This document shows positions 1 to 7,855 of a stretch of 64,000 nt of DNA, piece after piece (the first letter of the stretch is position 1; every line of letters starts with the position of its first letter). Origin of the DNA: an uncultured Bacillota bacterium (GTDB lineage Bacteria; Bacillota; Clostridia; Oscillospirales; Oscillospiraceae); NCBI GenBank assembly GCA_947426945.1, contig CANEFX010000012.1, positions 16,987-80,986 on the forward strand, read 5' to 3'. The notes under the pieces are model-generated. The model ran no database searches and had not been told where the DNA came from. It saw nothing but the letters and a program-made list of their open reading frames with translations. The position numbers and the translations under genes are program-made.

Positions 1-2
1 CC

Positions 3-692
3 AGTCTTTATGACAAGCCTGACACTACTCGGGAACTTTATAGAGATCTTCCCTCCAGGACATTGAGTCTATTCGAGCGCTCATATCACTGGTTAGAAGA
101 ATACCTGCAAAAGTATACCACTCCGGGCAAGGTGTGGCTGGAAGCGTATCCAACCGCTTGGTTTTTCTTTCATAATCATATAAAGCTGTTGTCTGAAAAA
201 GATTTTTTGATTGTCATCGATAAATTTCCGGAGACTTTGCTTGCGTACAAGGCGGTCATTGAGCAGCAGAACCCACAATGTAAAATTTTGTACATCGCGG
301 ATGCCAGTATATCTCCGCCCATCCAAAAGGAATCCATCGACTGCTGTATGGATTTTTTTGCAGTCAACGAATATAACTTTTATCACGAGGGCTTGTTCCT
401 GTCCAAAATGCTCCCATACTTCAATCGAAATGTTGAACTGTTCGGGGTGTATTTTTTCTTTCAGGACGGCAAAAAATCAGTAGCAAAATATTTGGATTCC
501 TATCCGGAGGGATCATCGTCCAATTTTAACATACACTGGTTTATGGAAGAAATAAATAAAGATTTCTGTGTTCTGGAAACTTTGGATTGCGGATCATCTC
601 TGGACTCCGGGCAAAATCTGGGACTGGGTTTCCATATTCCAGGAGAAAAATTACACTTGCAGCCGTACCATGCAAGACTAAGAAAGCATTGA
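3..692 (+). CDS. Unrecognised protein, 5' end outside window
   Basis: The reading frame is open from the first bases of the window to a TGA at 690-692, so the gene probably begins upstream. A TTG at 63 could initiate, but nothing resembling a ribosome site precedes it and the upstream codons read plausibly. The protein is rich in aromatic residues (WFFFHNHIK, YFFFQDGKK), with no signal peptide or membrane segment. The middle (ILYIADASI, then a DFFAVNEYNF stretch) is loosely like the central sheet of a Rossmann-type methyltransferase, but no glycine-rich SAM loop is visible, so I give no function. The gene is clearly more AT-rich than the GC-rich genes that follow, which may mean it was acquired. 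It converges on the anti-sigma gene across a shared terminator. Confidence 0.6.
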   Translation, partial: SLYDKPDTTRELYRDLPSRTLSLFERSYHWLEEYLQKYTTPGKVWLEAYPTAWFFFHNHIKLLSEKDFLIVIDKFPETLLAYKAVIEQQNPQCKILYIADASISPPIQKESIDCCMDFFAVNEYNFYHEGLFLSKMLPYFNRNVELFGVYFFFQDGKKSVAKYLDSYPEGSSSNFNIHWFMEEINKDFCVLETLDCGSSLDSGQNLGLGFHIPGEKLHLQPYHARLRKH

Positions 693-844
693 TTTGATTT
701 TCTCAACAGTATAAAATTTTATATTTATTTCAAAAACGTCGAAAATCGCCACGGATCATGTTACGGGCGTGAATATCCTTTTCCGGTCAACAAAAAAGAG
801 CCCCAAAACTTGTGCGGGAACTCCTGCCACCACATAGTAATACA

Positions 845-874
845 AAAAATGAGCGCCGGGCGGCGCTCATTTTT
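845..874. terminator. Bidirectional intrinsic terminator
   Basis: Perfect 13-bp arms (AAAAATGAGCGCC at 845-857, GGCGCTCATTTTT at 862-874) with a 4-nt loop. The A and T tracts let it end transcription in both directions. It directly follows the anti-sigma gene stop on the minus strand. Confidence 0.85.
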
Positions 875-877
875 GTC

Positions 878-2443
878 TCAGTCAATATCCTGCTCATATT
901 CCAGAACAGCGCCTGTAACGCCGTCGATAGTGTATTCGTACTCCGTTCGGCCCACATTGAATTCCACCTCATACTCCAGCCGCCCATCATCCCAGTCCTG
1001 TTCCACCTTCATCTTGGTAGTCTGACTCTCAGTTACCCCGGCGTGGTTCAGAGCGGCAGCCTTGGCAGCCTCCGCGCCGATATCGGCGGCGGAGGCTGCC
1101 GTATTGCCTCCACTGTGATAGCCGTCGCTGTGATGACCCGAATCATGTTCCTGGTGGCGGTCCACCTCATGCTTGAGGATGGAGCAGTCGTGGCCGTGGA
1201 TGGTGTATTCATACTCCGTATTCCCGCACCAGAATTCGATTTCATATTCCAACCGTCCATCGTCCCAATCCCGTTCAATCTTCATGCCGGTGATATCGCT
1301 CTCCGCCAGTCCGGCATGATTCAGGGCCGCCTGTTTGGCGGCATCCTGTCCCACATCCTGTCCGGCAGGAGTGGGAGTGGTTACACCAGGCGCGGAGGGC
1401 TCCGGAACAGAGTCTGGGGTAACCGGTACAGAGGGTGTCTGGTTCCAAATGTCCTCCGGTCCGCTGAGAATCTCTCCGGTAAACGCGTCCACTATATATT
1501 CAAACTCACCCCAGGCCGTTTTGAGTTCCACCTCGTAATGGGGCAGGAACTCGTCCAACTCCGGGTCCACGTCGGTTGTCACCGAGTCCAGAGCCAGGGT
1601 GCCAGCACAGGTCTCTGCAGCCGCAGAGGCGGCCGTCTTACCGATGGGGATACGCTTCTCCCCCGTTTTCAGCAGGTCGTTCAACTCCTCTACCGACAGG
1701 GCAGCCAACTGATTAAACGCGTCACCACTGATACCATTGCGCTCTATCACATTCTGAACCAGGGCGGCCTTACCGGAGGAGATGCTGTCAAAATTGCCAT
1801 ACTCCACCCTGAGCGTGCCGTGGTCCACCACCTGACTCAGCACGGAGGTGCCCGGCGCCTGGGTCCGCAGCACCCCGTCCACCGAGGCCACCAGCTCCGC
1901 CTGAATCCGCTGGGCCCGGGTCTGGTCGCTATCCTCCACCGAGATGAGGATAGCGGAGGAGATGCTGTCCAGATAGCCCTCCCGCACCAAGGCGCCCACG
2001 ATGGCGTTCACCGCCACATCCAGCTTGGTACCCTTCAGGTCCGCTCCGCCGTTCATGTCGAAGAGAACCGCCGCCGCCTCGGTATTCAAGGCGGTGCAGG
2101 AGATGACCCGCTCCGCCCGGTTGACCTTCAGCTCAATGCTGGGGTTGACATCCAGCGAAACAACGCTGGCAACGGCATAGCTCTGATAATAGAACAGTCC
2201 CCCGCCTCCGGCCCCCAGCAGCACCAGTGCCGCGCAGGCGGCGGCCAGCCAGGGACGCAGCTTTTTCCTGGGTTTCATCTCATTGACCTCCACATCAATG
2301 ACATTTTGATTGGATTTCAGCTCTTTCAATTCCATCACGCTCCCGTTTTGCGCACCGCAGCGGGAGAGAATAGCTTCCAAATCATCAGGGGCAGTGCGCA
2401 TGATTGCGCCCTCTAGTCTCTGCTCCAATTCCCGGTCAGTCAT
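878..2443 (-). CDS. RsgI-type anti-sigma factor with C-terminal PepSY repeats
   Basis: Predicted single-pass membrane anti-sigma factor of 521 residues. Residues 1-62 are cytosolic and should hold the sigma factor; residues 65-90 form the membrane segment. Directly after it comes the RsgI signature LDVNPSIELKVN (Asn100-Pro101), the bond at which RsgI proteins are reported to self-cleave. Residues 95-200 are the extracytoplasmic RsgI domain. Three PepSY-like units follow: a diverged one (about 265-330) and two near-duplicates (367-427 and 458-518, both with WDDGRLEYE). A Pro/Thr linker (335-365) and a His/Asp-rich linker (426-445) separate them. The gene overlaps the end of the sigma factor gene by ATGA, so the pair is translationally coupled. 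The signal sensed is unknown; PepSY domains often bind or inhibit peptidases, which would fit a protease-governed envelope response (inference). Confidence 0.82.
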   Translation of the reverse strand: MTDRELEQRLEGAIMRTAPDDLEAILSRCGAQNGSVMELKELKSNQNVIDVEVNEMKPRKKLRPWLAAACAALVLLGAGGGGLFYYQSYAVASVVSLDVNPSIELKVNRAERVISCTALNTEAAAVLFDMNGGADLKGTKLDVAVNAIVGALVREGYLDSISSAILISVEDSDQTRAQRIQAELVASVDGVLRTQAPGTSVLSQVVDHGTLRVEYGNFDSISSGKAALVQNVIERNGISGDAFNQLAALSVEELNDLLKTGEKRIPIGKTAASAAAETCAGTLALDSVTTDVDPELDEFLPHYEVELKTAWGEFEYIVDAFTGEILSGPEDIWNQTPSVPVTPDSVPEPSAPGVTTPTPAGQDVGQDAAKQAALNHAGLAESDITGMKIERDWDDGRLEYEIEFWCGNTEYEYTIHGHDCSILKHEVDRHQEHDSGHHSDGYHSGGNTAASAADIGAEAAKAAALNHAGVTESQTTKMKVEQDWDDGRLEYEVEFNVGRTEYEYTIDGVTGAVLEYEQDID

Positions 2444-3021
2444 TGGCCGCTCTCTCCTTTCATCAGGGCTTTCAATTTTTTCAGCCCGCGGTGGTATTTG
2501 GACAGGACGGTGGACAGCGGAAGCTCCAGCAGCTGGGCAATCTCCCGGTGCTTCAGGCCGGCAGCGGCGTGGAGGAGGATGATCCGCCTATCCTCTGCCC
2601 CCAGTTCGGCCAGTGCCTCCTGAAGAACCTGCCGGTCCTCCGGAGATACGTCTGGCGTTTGGGCTGGAATGGCGTTCCACTCCTCCTCCCCCAGCAGAAC
2701 CTGCCGTCCGCTCTGGCGCAGGCGGCTCCGGGCCACATTCCGGGCGACGGTGAGCAGCCAGGCCATGGGCGAGCCCTGGGGACGGTAGGACGGGGCACTC
2801 TCCCACACTCTGACAAAGACATCCTGGGCCACATCCTGGGCCTCTTGGGCATCACGGAGCAGGGACAGCGCCAGTGCGTACACCGGCCCCCGGGTCAGGC
2901 TGTACAGCCTGGAAAACGCCTCCCGGTCGCCCTGGCCCACCCGGCACAGCAGCAGCTCTAACTCCTGGTCCCGGTGTTCCATCCCTTCTTGCGTTGTCTG
3001 AACTCCCAGCAGAGTCAGCAT
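2440..3021 (-). CDS. ECF RNA polymerase sigma factor
   Basis: 193-residue sigma-70 family factor of the extracytoplasmic-function group. Region 2 is at about 22-85 (AFSRLYSLTRGPVYALALSL, DVAQDVFVRVWE) and region 4 at about 125-185 (AEDRRIILLHAAAGLKHREI, LPLSTVLSKYHRGLKKLK). I chose the ATG at 3021 because AGGAG lies about nine bases before it; in-frame codons upstream have no such site and would run back across the promoter. The downstream anti-sigma gene overlaps by 4 bp. RsgI-like partners are best known with SigI, which has a different architecture, so an ECF factor here is a departure from the classical pair. Autoregulation is likely but no ECF-type promoter was identified. Confidence 0.9.
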   Translation of the reverse strand: MLTLLGVQTTQEGMEHRDQELELLLCRVGQGDREAFSRLYSLTRGPVYALALSLLRDAQEAQDVAQDVFVRVWESAPSYRPQGSPMAWLLTVARNVARSRLRQSGRQVLLGEEEWNAIPAQTPDVSPEDRQVLQEALAELGAEDRRIILLHAAAGLKHREIAQLLELPLSTVLSKYHRGLKKLKALMKGESGQ

Positions 3022-3100
3022 AGTCCATTTCTCCTGTCGTATAGGGAACGCGCGAAACAGGACTTTTATTGCGCGTCCAGAAAAAATTTTTTCTACCCAT

Positions 3101-3129
3101 ATTATAGTGCCCCTCTCTCCTAAAAACAA
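3101..3129 (-). promoter_or_regulatory. Sigma-A type promoter of the ECF sigma operon
   Basis: On the minus strand TTGTTT (3124-3129), a 17-bp spacer and TATAAT (3101-3106) lie about 80 bases before the sigma gene start. This suggests a basal housekeeping promoter. Confidence 0.6.
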
Positions 3130-3185
3130 GCAAAAAAATTCCACCGCCTCGGATAACCCCAAGGCGGCGAAGCAAATACATTCGT

Positions 3186-3743
3186 TCAGCCCTCCGGATG
3201 GATATTGGCCTTTACCAGCCGGTCCTTCAGGACAGGTCCCAGCCCGGTAGCAATGACCATCTTAATCAGGTCACCAGGAATAAATGGAATTACACACCAC
3301 TTCATGGCCACATTCAGCGGATTCCCTGACTGGATCATATACCAAATTGTACCCAAGGTATACAGAACACCGGTAGCCGCAATCATCCCCAGGAATTGGA
3401 GCGCCCGGCTTTTAGGGAAAAATTTGATAAACAGGCCGGTGATGACCACCAGAGGAATATAGCCCGCCATGTACCCCCCTGTAGGGCCCAGCACCTTACC
3501 CAGTCCCCCTTCAAATCCAGTGAACACCGGAACGCCAACCGCACCCAGCATCAAAAATACCAGTGTGGCCACAGCTCCCCGCTGCCAACCCAGAATATAA
3601 GGAGTCGTGTAGAGCATCAGGGTACAAAAAGACAACGGGATGGGGCCAAGGGCAATGGCAAAAGGACTGACCGCCGATATAACTGCCGCCATTACGGCCG
3701 TCATAGCCAGAGGATAAATACTGCTTTTTGTCTTGCTTTCCAT
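3186..3743 (-). CDS. bioY: Biotin transporter substrate-binding component BioY
   Basis: 185-residue integral membrane S component of an ECF-type vitamin importer; it binds biotin and needs the shared EcfAA'T module, which is not in this window. Visible family features are LGPIPLSFCTLMLYTTPYIL near the N terminus, the GPTGGYMAGYIPL loop, and a C-terminal IPGDLIKM segment typical of BioY. About six hydrophobic helices can be picked out and the length is normal. The ATG at 3743 has AAGGAG ten bases upstream; a longer reading to 3815 would include the promoter and operator. It is a single-gene unit. A BirA-like palindrome over the -35 box (3809-3838) predicts repression by biotin. Confidence 0.93.
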   Translation of the reverse strand: MESKTKSSIYPLAMTAVMAAVISAVSPFAIALGPIPLSFCTLMLYTTPYILGWQRGAVATLVFLMLGAVGVPVFTGFEGGLGKVLGPTGGYMAGYIPLVVITGLFIKFFPKSRALQFLGMIAATGVLYTLGTIWYMIQSGNPLNVAMKWCVIPFIPGDLIKMVIATGLGPVLKDRLVKANIHPEG

Positions 3744-3785
3744 AGTTTTACTCGCTCCTTTTAATTGTAAGCTGTTTTCATATAT

Positions 3786-3838
3786 AGTATACAATGCCGG
3801 CTTTGCGTTTGTCAACTATATTTTTTATAAGTTTACTA
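3786..3838 (-). promoter_or_regulatory. bioY promoter with overlapping BirA-like operator
   Basis: Minus-strand promoter TTGACA (3810-3815), 18-bp spacer, TATACT (3786-3791). A palindrome TTGTCAACT (3809-3817), 12 bp, AGTTTACTA (3830-3838) covers the -35 box. Its halves resemble the TTGTnAAC/GTTnACAA halves of biotin repressor sites, though the spacing is shorter than in the Escherichia coli operator. Operator identity is inferred from position, half-site sequence and the downstream bioY. Confidence 0.6.
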
Positions 3839-3986
3839 TTTCTTTTTTCCCCAACAATTTCAGGAAATCTTAATCTTTCCTTTAAGTGATTTTAGATTTC
3901 CTGTGCTAATATTCTAGTGACACAAGGCAGAAAACCGGCATATCCTTCGGACAGAGCCGCCGGCTTTCGGGAAGGGGATATATTCC

Positions 3987-4520
3987 ATGCCAGAACGGAC
4001 GATCTATATTTTACTTACCCGGTCAGGGACCTGGTTCTCCCGACTTATTCATTTTGCCACCCGGGACAGTTATACTCACGCCTCCATCGGACTGGACGGT
4101 CCGGACGGTCCCTTTTACAGCTTTGCCAGGAAATACCGCTATCTGGCTCTGCCTGCCGGGCTGGTGGAGGAACAGGTCACGGTATATCGCCGGGCTGTCC
4201 CCTGCTGCCTGTATGAGCTTACGGTGAGCGAGGATACTTATCTGCGCCTGCGGCAGAAGCTGCGCTCCATGTACGCTCAGCGGGAGGAGTACCACTACAG
4301 CGTACTGGGCGTATTCGCCTGTTATTTTAACCTGTCTTTCCAGCGCAGGCACCACTACTTCTGCTCCCAGTTCGTGGCCGGACTGCTGGAAAACTGCGGC
4401 GCTGTGGAGCTGCCCAAGCCCCCGGCTCTGGTGCGGCCGGCGGACCTGTGCGGCCTGAAAAATCTGCGGCCCGTTCACCAGGGAGCGCTGGAGGGCATCC
4501 TGTCTCAGCCCGCCGCATGA
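3987..4520 (+). CDS. Permuted NlpC/P60-like papain-fold hydrolase
   Basis: 177-residue protein with the circularly permuted papain-like arrangement: the His comes first (YTHASIGLD, about residue 30) and the Cys later (YFCSQFVAGLL, about residue 128). YiiX/YebB-like proteins of this class are thought to act as amidases or peptidases, often on cell-wall or acyl substrates. The middle of the protein shows no other known domain. There is no signal peptide or membrane segment, so it is probably cytosolic. GGAAGGGG about ten bases upstream supports the start. It stands alone between bioY (divergent) and the tRNA-Gly gene. The substrate is unknown. Confidence 0.7.
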   Translation: MPERTIYILLTRSGTWFSRLIHFATRDSYTHASIGLDGPDGPFYSFARKYRYLALPAGLVEEQVTVYRRAVPCCLYELTVSEDTYLRLRQKLRSMYAQREEYHYSVLGVFACYFNLSFQRRHHYFCSQFVAGLLENCGAVELPKPPALVRPADLCGLKNLRPVHQGALEGILSQPAA

Positions 4521-4549
4521 AAAATTTCCCGGATTTTTAAATTTAGGGG

Positions 4550-4578
4550 TTGACTTTTCCGGCGGGCGCCGCTATAAT
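4550..4578 (+). promoter_or_regulatory. Promoter of tRNA-Gly
   Basis: TTGACT (4550-4555), 17-bp spacer, TATAAT (4573-4578), 13 bases before the mature tRNA 5' end. Confidence 0.85.
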
Positions 4579-4591
4579 AGCCACTGTTGTT

Positions 4592-4667
4592 GCGAGTGTA
4601 GCTCATCTGGTAGAGCGCCACCTTGCCAAGGTGGAGGTAGCGAGTTCGAGCCTCGTCACTCGCTCCA
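4592..4667 (+). tRNA. tRNA-Gly (anticodon GCC)
   Basis: 76 nt. The acceptor arms GCGAGTG (4592-4598) and CACTCGC (4657-4663) pair fully. The anticodon arm is CCACC-TTGCCAA-GGTGG, giving GCC. The T arm carries GTTCGAGCC, and CCA is encoded (4665-4667). It reads GGC and GGT codons. Confidence 0.97.
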
Positions 4668-4703
4668 AAAAAGAAAGACACGCTGTGCGTGTCTTTCTTT
4701 TTT
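4667..4703 (+). terminator. tRNA-Gly terminator
   Basis: 17-bp perfect inverted repeat around a TGT loop (AAAAAAGAAAGACACGC and its complement), ending in a T tract. Confidence 0.85.
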
Positions 4704-4740
4704 GGCATATACCACCGGACGGCTCCGCGTCAGGTTCACA

Positions 4741-4770
4741 TTGACTTTTCCCCCGCCCTTCTGGTAATAT
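4741..4770 (+). promoter_or_regulatory. Promoter of the topoisomerase operon
   Basis: TTGACT (4741-4746), 18-bp spacer, TAATAT (4765-4770), about 50 bases before the parE-like start. Confidence 0.65.
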
Positions 4771-4819
4771 TAAGATGTGAAATTGGGTTTATATGTCCCA
4801 GGGAAAATGAGGTATCACC

Positions 4820-6802
4820 ATGGCACAGAAGAAAAATTACGGCAACGACTCCATCTCCGCCCTAAAAGGGGCCGACCGGGTACGCAAGCGCCCGGGGGTC
4901 ATTTTTGGCTCCGACGGGCTGGAGGGCTGCGAGCACGCCGTTTTCGAAATCATGTCCAACGCCATCGATGAGGCCCGGGAGGGCCACGGCTCCCTTATCA
5001 CCGTCACCCGGTTTGAGGACGGCTCCATCCAAGTGGAGGACCAGGGCCGGGGCTGCCCGGTGGACTGGAACGAAAAGGAACAGAAGTTCAATTGGGAGCT
5101 GGTGTTCTGCGAGCTGTACGCCGGGGGCAAGTACGACAATGCCGGCGGGGACAACTATGAGTATTCCCTGGGCCTCAACGGCCTGGGCTCCTGCGCCACT
5201 CAGTACGCCAGCCTCTTTATGGACGTCACCGTATGGCGGGAGGGCAAAAAGTATTCCCTCCACTTTGAAAAGGGGGAAAATATCGGCGGGTTGCAGTCCG
5301 AACCCACCGACCGGGGCAGAAAAACCGGCACCACCATCCGATGGAAGCCCGACCTGGAGGTGTTCACCGACATCAATATCCCGGTGGAGTACTACCTGGA
5401 CGTGATGAAGCGCCAGGCGGTGGTCAACGCCGGGGTAACCTTCCGGTTTAAAAATCAGGTGGGAGGAAAATTTGAGACCACCGACTTTCAATACGACAAC
5501 GGGATCGCGGACTATGTGGCCGAGCTGGCCGGAGAGGAGCCCCTTACCGCCCCCGTCTTCTGGCAGACCGAGCGAAAGGGCCGGGACCGGGCGGACAAGG
5601 CAGAATACAAGGTGAAGCTTTCCGTCTCCTTCTGCTTTTCCAACAAGGTGCAGGTGGTGGAGCACTACCACAATTCCTCCTGGCTGGAGCACGGCGGCTC
5701 TCCGGAGAAGGCTATGCGCTCCGCCTTCGTCTCCGCTATTGACGGCTGGCTGAAGGGGCAGAACAAGTACACCAAGGGGGAGAGCAGAATCACCTTCCCC
5801 GATATCCAGGATGCCCTGGTGCTGGTGAGCAACAACTTCTCCACCCAGACCTCCTATGAAAATCAGACCAAGAAGGCCATTAACAACCGATTCGTTCAGG
5901 AGGCCATGACCGACTTCCTTCGGGCCCAGCTGGAGGTCTACTTTATCGAAAACCCCGCCGACGCTCAGAAGATCGCCGAGCAGATTCTCATCAACAAGCG
6001 GGCCCGGGAGAATGCGGAAAAGACCCGGCTGAATATTAAAAAGAAGCTCACCGGTTCCATGGATATCTCCAACCGGGTACAGAAATTTGTCCCCTGCCGC
6101 ACCCGGGACGTAAACCGCAGCGAGCTGTATATCGTGGAGGGCGATTCGGCTCTGGGCAGCGTGAAGCAGGCCCGGGACAGCGAGTTTCAGGCCATCATGC
6201 CCATCCGGGGCAAGATTCTCAACTGCCTCAAGGCCGATTACGGCAAGATTTTCAAGAGCGAGATCATCACCGACCTGCTGAAGGTGCTGGGCTGCGGCGT
6301 GGAGGTCCACGACAAGCGGGCCCGGGACATGGCCGCCTTCGACCTGTCCGCCCTGCGGTGGAACAAAATCGTCATCTGCACCGACGCCGATGTAGACGGC
6401 TTCCAGATCCGTACCCTGGTGCTCACCATGCTCTACCGCCTCACCCCCACCCTGATTCAGGAGGGATACGTCTACATCGCCGAGTCCCCCCTCTACGAGA
6501 TCACCTGCAAGGAAAAAACCTGGTTTGCCTACTCCAACAAGGAGAAGGACGATATCGTAGCCTCCCTCCAGGGAAAAAAGTACGACGTTCAGCGCTCCAA
6601 GGGTTTGGGCGAAAACGAGCCGGAGATGATGTGGCTGACCACCATGTCCCCCGACACCAGAAGGCTCATCAAGGTGGTGCCTGAGGATATCGAACAGACC
6701 GCCCGGATGTTTGACCTCCTCCTGGGGGACGACCTCACCGGCCGGAAAACCCACATCGCCGACCACGGACATGAATTTTTGGAGCTGGCGGATATTTCGT
6801 GA
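4820..6802 (+). CDS. parE: DNA topoisomerase IV/gyrase-type subunit B (ParE-like)
   Basis: ATPase subunit of a type IIA topoisomerase, 660 residues. The GHKL fold is visible in IMSNAIDEAR (Asn47), VEDQGRGCPVD (about 73-83) and LGLNGLGSCATQYAS. The transducer domain follows. The TOPRIM metal site consists of EGDSA (440-444) and DADVDG (522-527), and the domain ends in the usual SKGLGENEPEMM region. Length matches ParE rather than long GyrB. Many clostridia carry such a second GyrB/ParE-like pair beside gyrAB. The A subunit is at 7830, separated by a small membrane protein gene and a transposase gene, all on the same strand. It presumably forms an A2B2 enzyme with that subunit to relax or decatenate DNA. 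Confidence 0.93.
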   Translation: MAQKKNYGNDSISALKGADRVRKRPGVIFGSDGLEGCEHAVFEIMSNAIDEAREGHGSLITVTRFEDGSIQVEDQGRGCPVDWNEKEQKFNWELVFCELYAGGKYDNAGGDNYEYSLGLNGLGSCATQYASLFMDVTVWREGKKYSLHFEKGENIGGLQSEPTDRGRKTGTTIRWKPDLEVFTDINIPVEYYLDVMKRQAVVNAGVTFRFKNQVGGKFETTDFQYDNGIADYVAELAGEEPLTAPVFWQTERKGRDRADKAEYKVKLSVSFCFSNKVQVVEHYHNSSWLEHGGSPEKAMRSAFVSAIDGWLKGQNKYTKGESRITFPDIQDALVLVSNNFSTQTSYENQTKKAINNRFVQEAMTDFLRAQLEVYFIENPADAQKIAEQILINKRARENAEKTRLNIKKKLTGSMDISNRVQKFVPCRTRDVNRSELYIVEGDSALGSVKQARDSEFQAIMPIRGKILNCLKADYGKIFKSEIITDLLKVLGCGVEVHDKRARDMAAFDLSALRWNKIVICTDADVDGFQIRTLVLTMLYRLTPTLIQEGYVYIAESPLYEITCKEKTWFAYSNKEKDDIVASLQGKKYDVQRSKGLGENEPEMMWLTTMSPDTRRLIKVVPEDIEQTARMFDLLLGDDLTGRKTHIADHGHEFLELADIS

Positions 6803-6812
6803 GGGGGCTGCA

Positions 6813-7241
6813 ATGAAAAAAAGAGTGCTTCCCATCCTCTGCATTCTGCTTTTGGTCTCCACCGTCGCCTTTGCCGCTCTTTGGCGGCAGGAGGCGGCCC
6901 GGAACGAGAATACCCTGCGGCGGATGTGGCTTTCTGCCGCATCGTCGGGAGAACACACCATCACCGACTGTCAGGAGGCCGGAGCAGAATTCCCCTCCTG
7001 CCAGGTCATTGCGGAGCTACGGGTTATGGGAGACATCTGTCACCTGGCGAAAGGTGCCGGACCGGACTACACAGACTTGAACGCAGTTTATGGCATTTTG
7101 TCCCTGTACCCGGAGCGGTGTTCCGATGTGACAAAGGAACTCCTCCTCGTCTTTCAGACCTCCTCCCAAGAGGGGCTGGACGGCTCCAACTGGCCCCTGC
7201 GGGTAAATGAATTGCGAAATATATTGGAGTATGGACGATGA
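6813..7241 (+). CDS. Small membrane-anchored or secreted protein, unknown
   Basis: 142 residues. The N terminus MKKRVLPILCILLLVSTVAF is a signal peptide or membrane anchor; the rest is hydrophilic and predicted outside the cell. Leu/Glu-rich helical segments and a pair of Cys-containing motifs (TDCQE, FPSCQV) are visible, but I recognise no family. GAGGGG about seven bases upstream sets the ATG at 6813, ten bases after parE, so it is co-transcribed. Its stop overlaps the transposase start by 4 bp. Why such a protein lies between topoisomerase subunits is not evident. Confidence 0.75.
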   Translation: MKKRVLPILCILLLVSTVAFAALWRQEAARNENTLRRMWLSAASSGEHTITDCQEAGAEFPSCQVIAELRVMGDICHLAKGAGPDYTDLNAVYGILSLYPERCSDVTKELLLVFQTSSQEGLDGSNWPLRVNELRNILEYGR

Positions 7242-7855
7242 AGGAGGAACTGCGGACCCGAAAAGAAACCCGGCTGAAAAATTATGACTACAGTCAGGCG
7301 GGATATTATTTTGTCACGATTTGCACCCAGGTGCGATATGAAAATATTTTATGTAAAGTTGTACCTTTCTCTTGCGAACGGCCGGCCACAGAGGGCCGGC
7401 CCTACAGGGGGGCTGTTCCTTCGGTAGGGGGCGGCCTCTGTGCCGCCCCGCTTTCCCCAAACCGTACCGCCCCACTCCTTCAACCTATGGCCTCTGTCAT
7501 ATTAACAAACTTAGGACAATTTGTTCACACTTCTATCAACCAAATCCCTGTTATAAATCCCGGCGTTTCTGTTGATACCTACACAATCATGCCAGATCAT
7601 ATCCACATGGTCTTAAATCTAACGGGGCGGCACGGAGGCCGCCCCCTACCCAGCATTATTGGACGATTCAAGTCTTACACAGATCACTGCTATCGAAATC
7701 CCTTCGGCCCGTACTTTTGGCAAGAGGGTTATTACGACCACGTTATCCGCAGCGACGCTGATTTACAGGCAATTCGTGAATACATCCAAAACAATCCGCT
7801 CAAATGGATTTTAGATAGGACTGAACCAAATGGCCAAGAAGAAAACGCCAAATGA
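7238..7855 (+). CDS. REP-associated tyrosine transposase (Y1/IS200-like, RAYT)
   Basis: 205 residues. The N terminus (RLKNYDYSQAGYYFVTICT) and the HUH motif in MPDHIHMVL (His-hydrophobic-His) are those of Y1 single-strand DNA transposases. The conserved C terminus is WQEGYYDHVIR and IREYIQNNPLKW; the nucleophilic Tyr is probably within GRFKSYTDHCY or YYDHVIR. About 40 extra residues (about 47-85) and a short GRHGGRPLP stretch are encoded by GC-rich palindromes lying in frame inside the gene (7380-7450 and 7623-7650). Palindromes of this kind are what RAYTs act on. The gene overlaps the upstream stop by 4 bp and the parC-like start by 26 bp. No terminal inverted repeats or target duplications were seen, as expected for RAYTs. 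Confidence 0.85.
   Translation: MKEELRTRKETRLKNYDYSQAGYYFVTICTQVRYENILCKVVPFSCERPATEGRPYRGAVPSVGGGLCAAPLSPNRTAPLLQPMASVILTNLGQFVHTSINQIPVINPGVSVDTYTIMPDHIHMVLNLTGRHGGRPLPSIIGRFKSYTDHCYRNPFGPYFWQEGYYDHVIRSDADLQAIREYIQNNPLKWILDRTEPNGQEENAK
7380..7406 (-). repeat. REP-like palindrome R1 inside the transposase gene
   Basis: GGCCGGCC, ACAGAG, GGCCGGCC then CTACA. Read on the minus strand it begins TGTAGGG, the same head as R2 and R4. R1 and R2 face each other 16 bp apart, like a paired REP unit. Confidence 0.75.
7423..7450 (+). repeat. REP-like palindrome R2 inside the transposase gene
   Basis: 28-nt element starting GGTAGGGGGCGGCC and ending GTGCCGCCCCG. It differs from the reverse complement of R3 by a single base. 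Confidence 0.85.
7623..7650 (-). repeat. REP-like palindrome R3 inside the transposase gene
   Basis: 28 nt, inverted relative to R2 and identical to it at 27 positions. It lies directly after the HUH motif codons and keeps the frame open. Confidence 0.85.

Noticed and set aside
812..2416. 534-residue plus-strand frame opposite the anti-sigma gene
   Set aside because: Shadow of the RsgI/PepSY gene; no ribosome site, and the reverse protein has clear domains.
4862..6964. 700-residue open frame on the minus strand opposite parE
   Set aside because: It is antisense to a well-supported topoisomerase gene; long reverse frames are common in GC-rich coding DNA with strong third-position bias and the translation shows no family motif.
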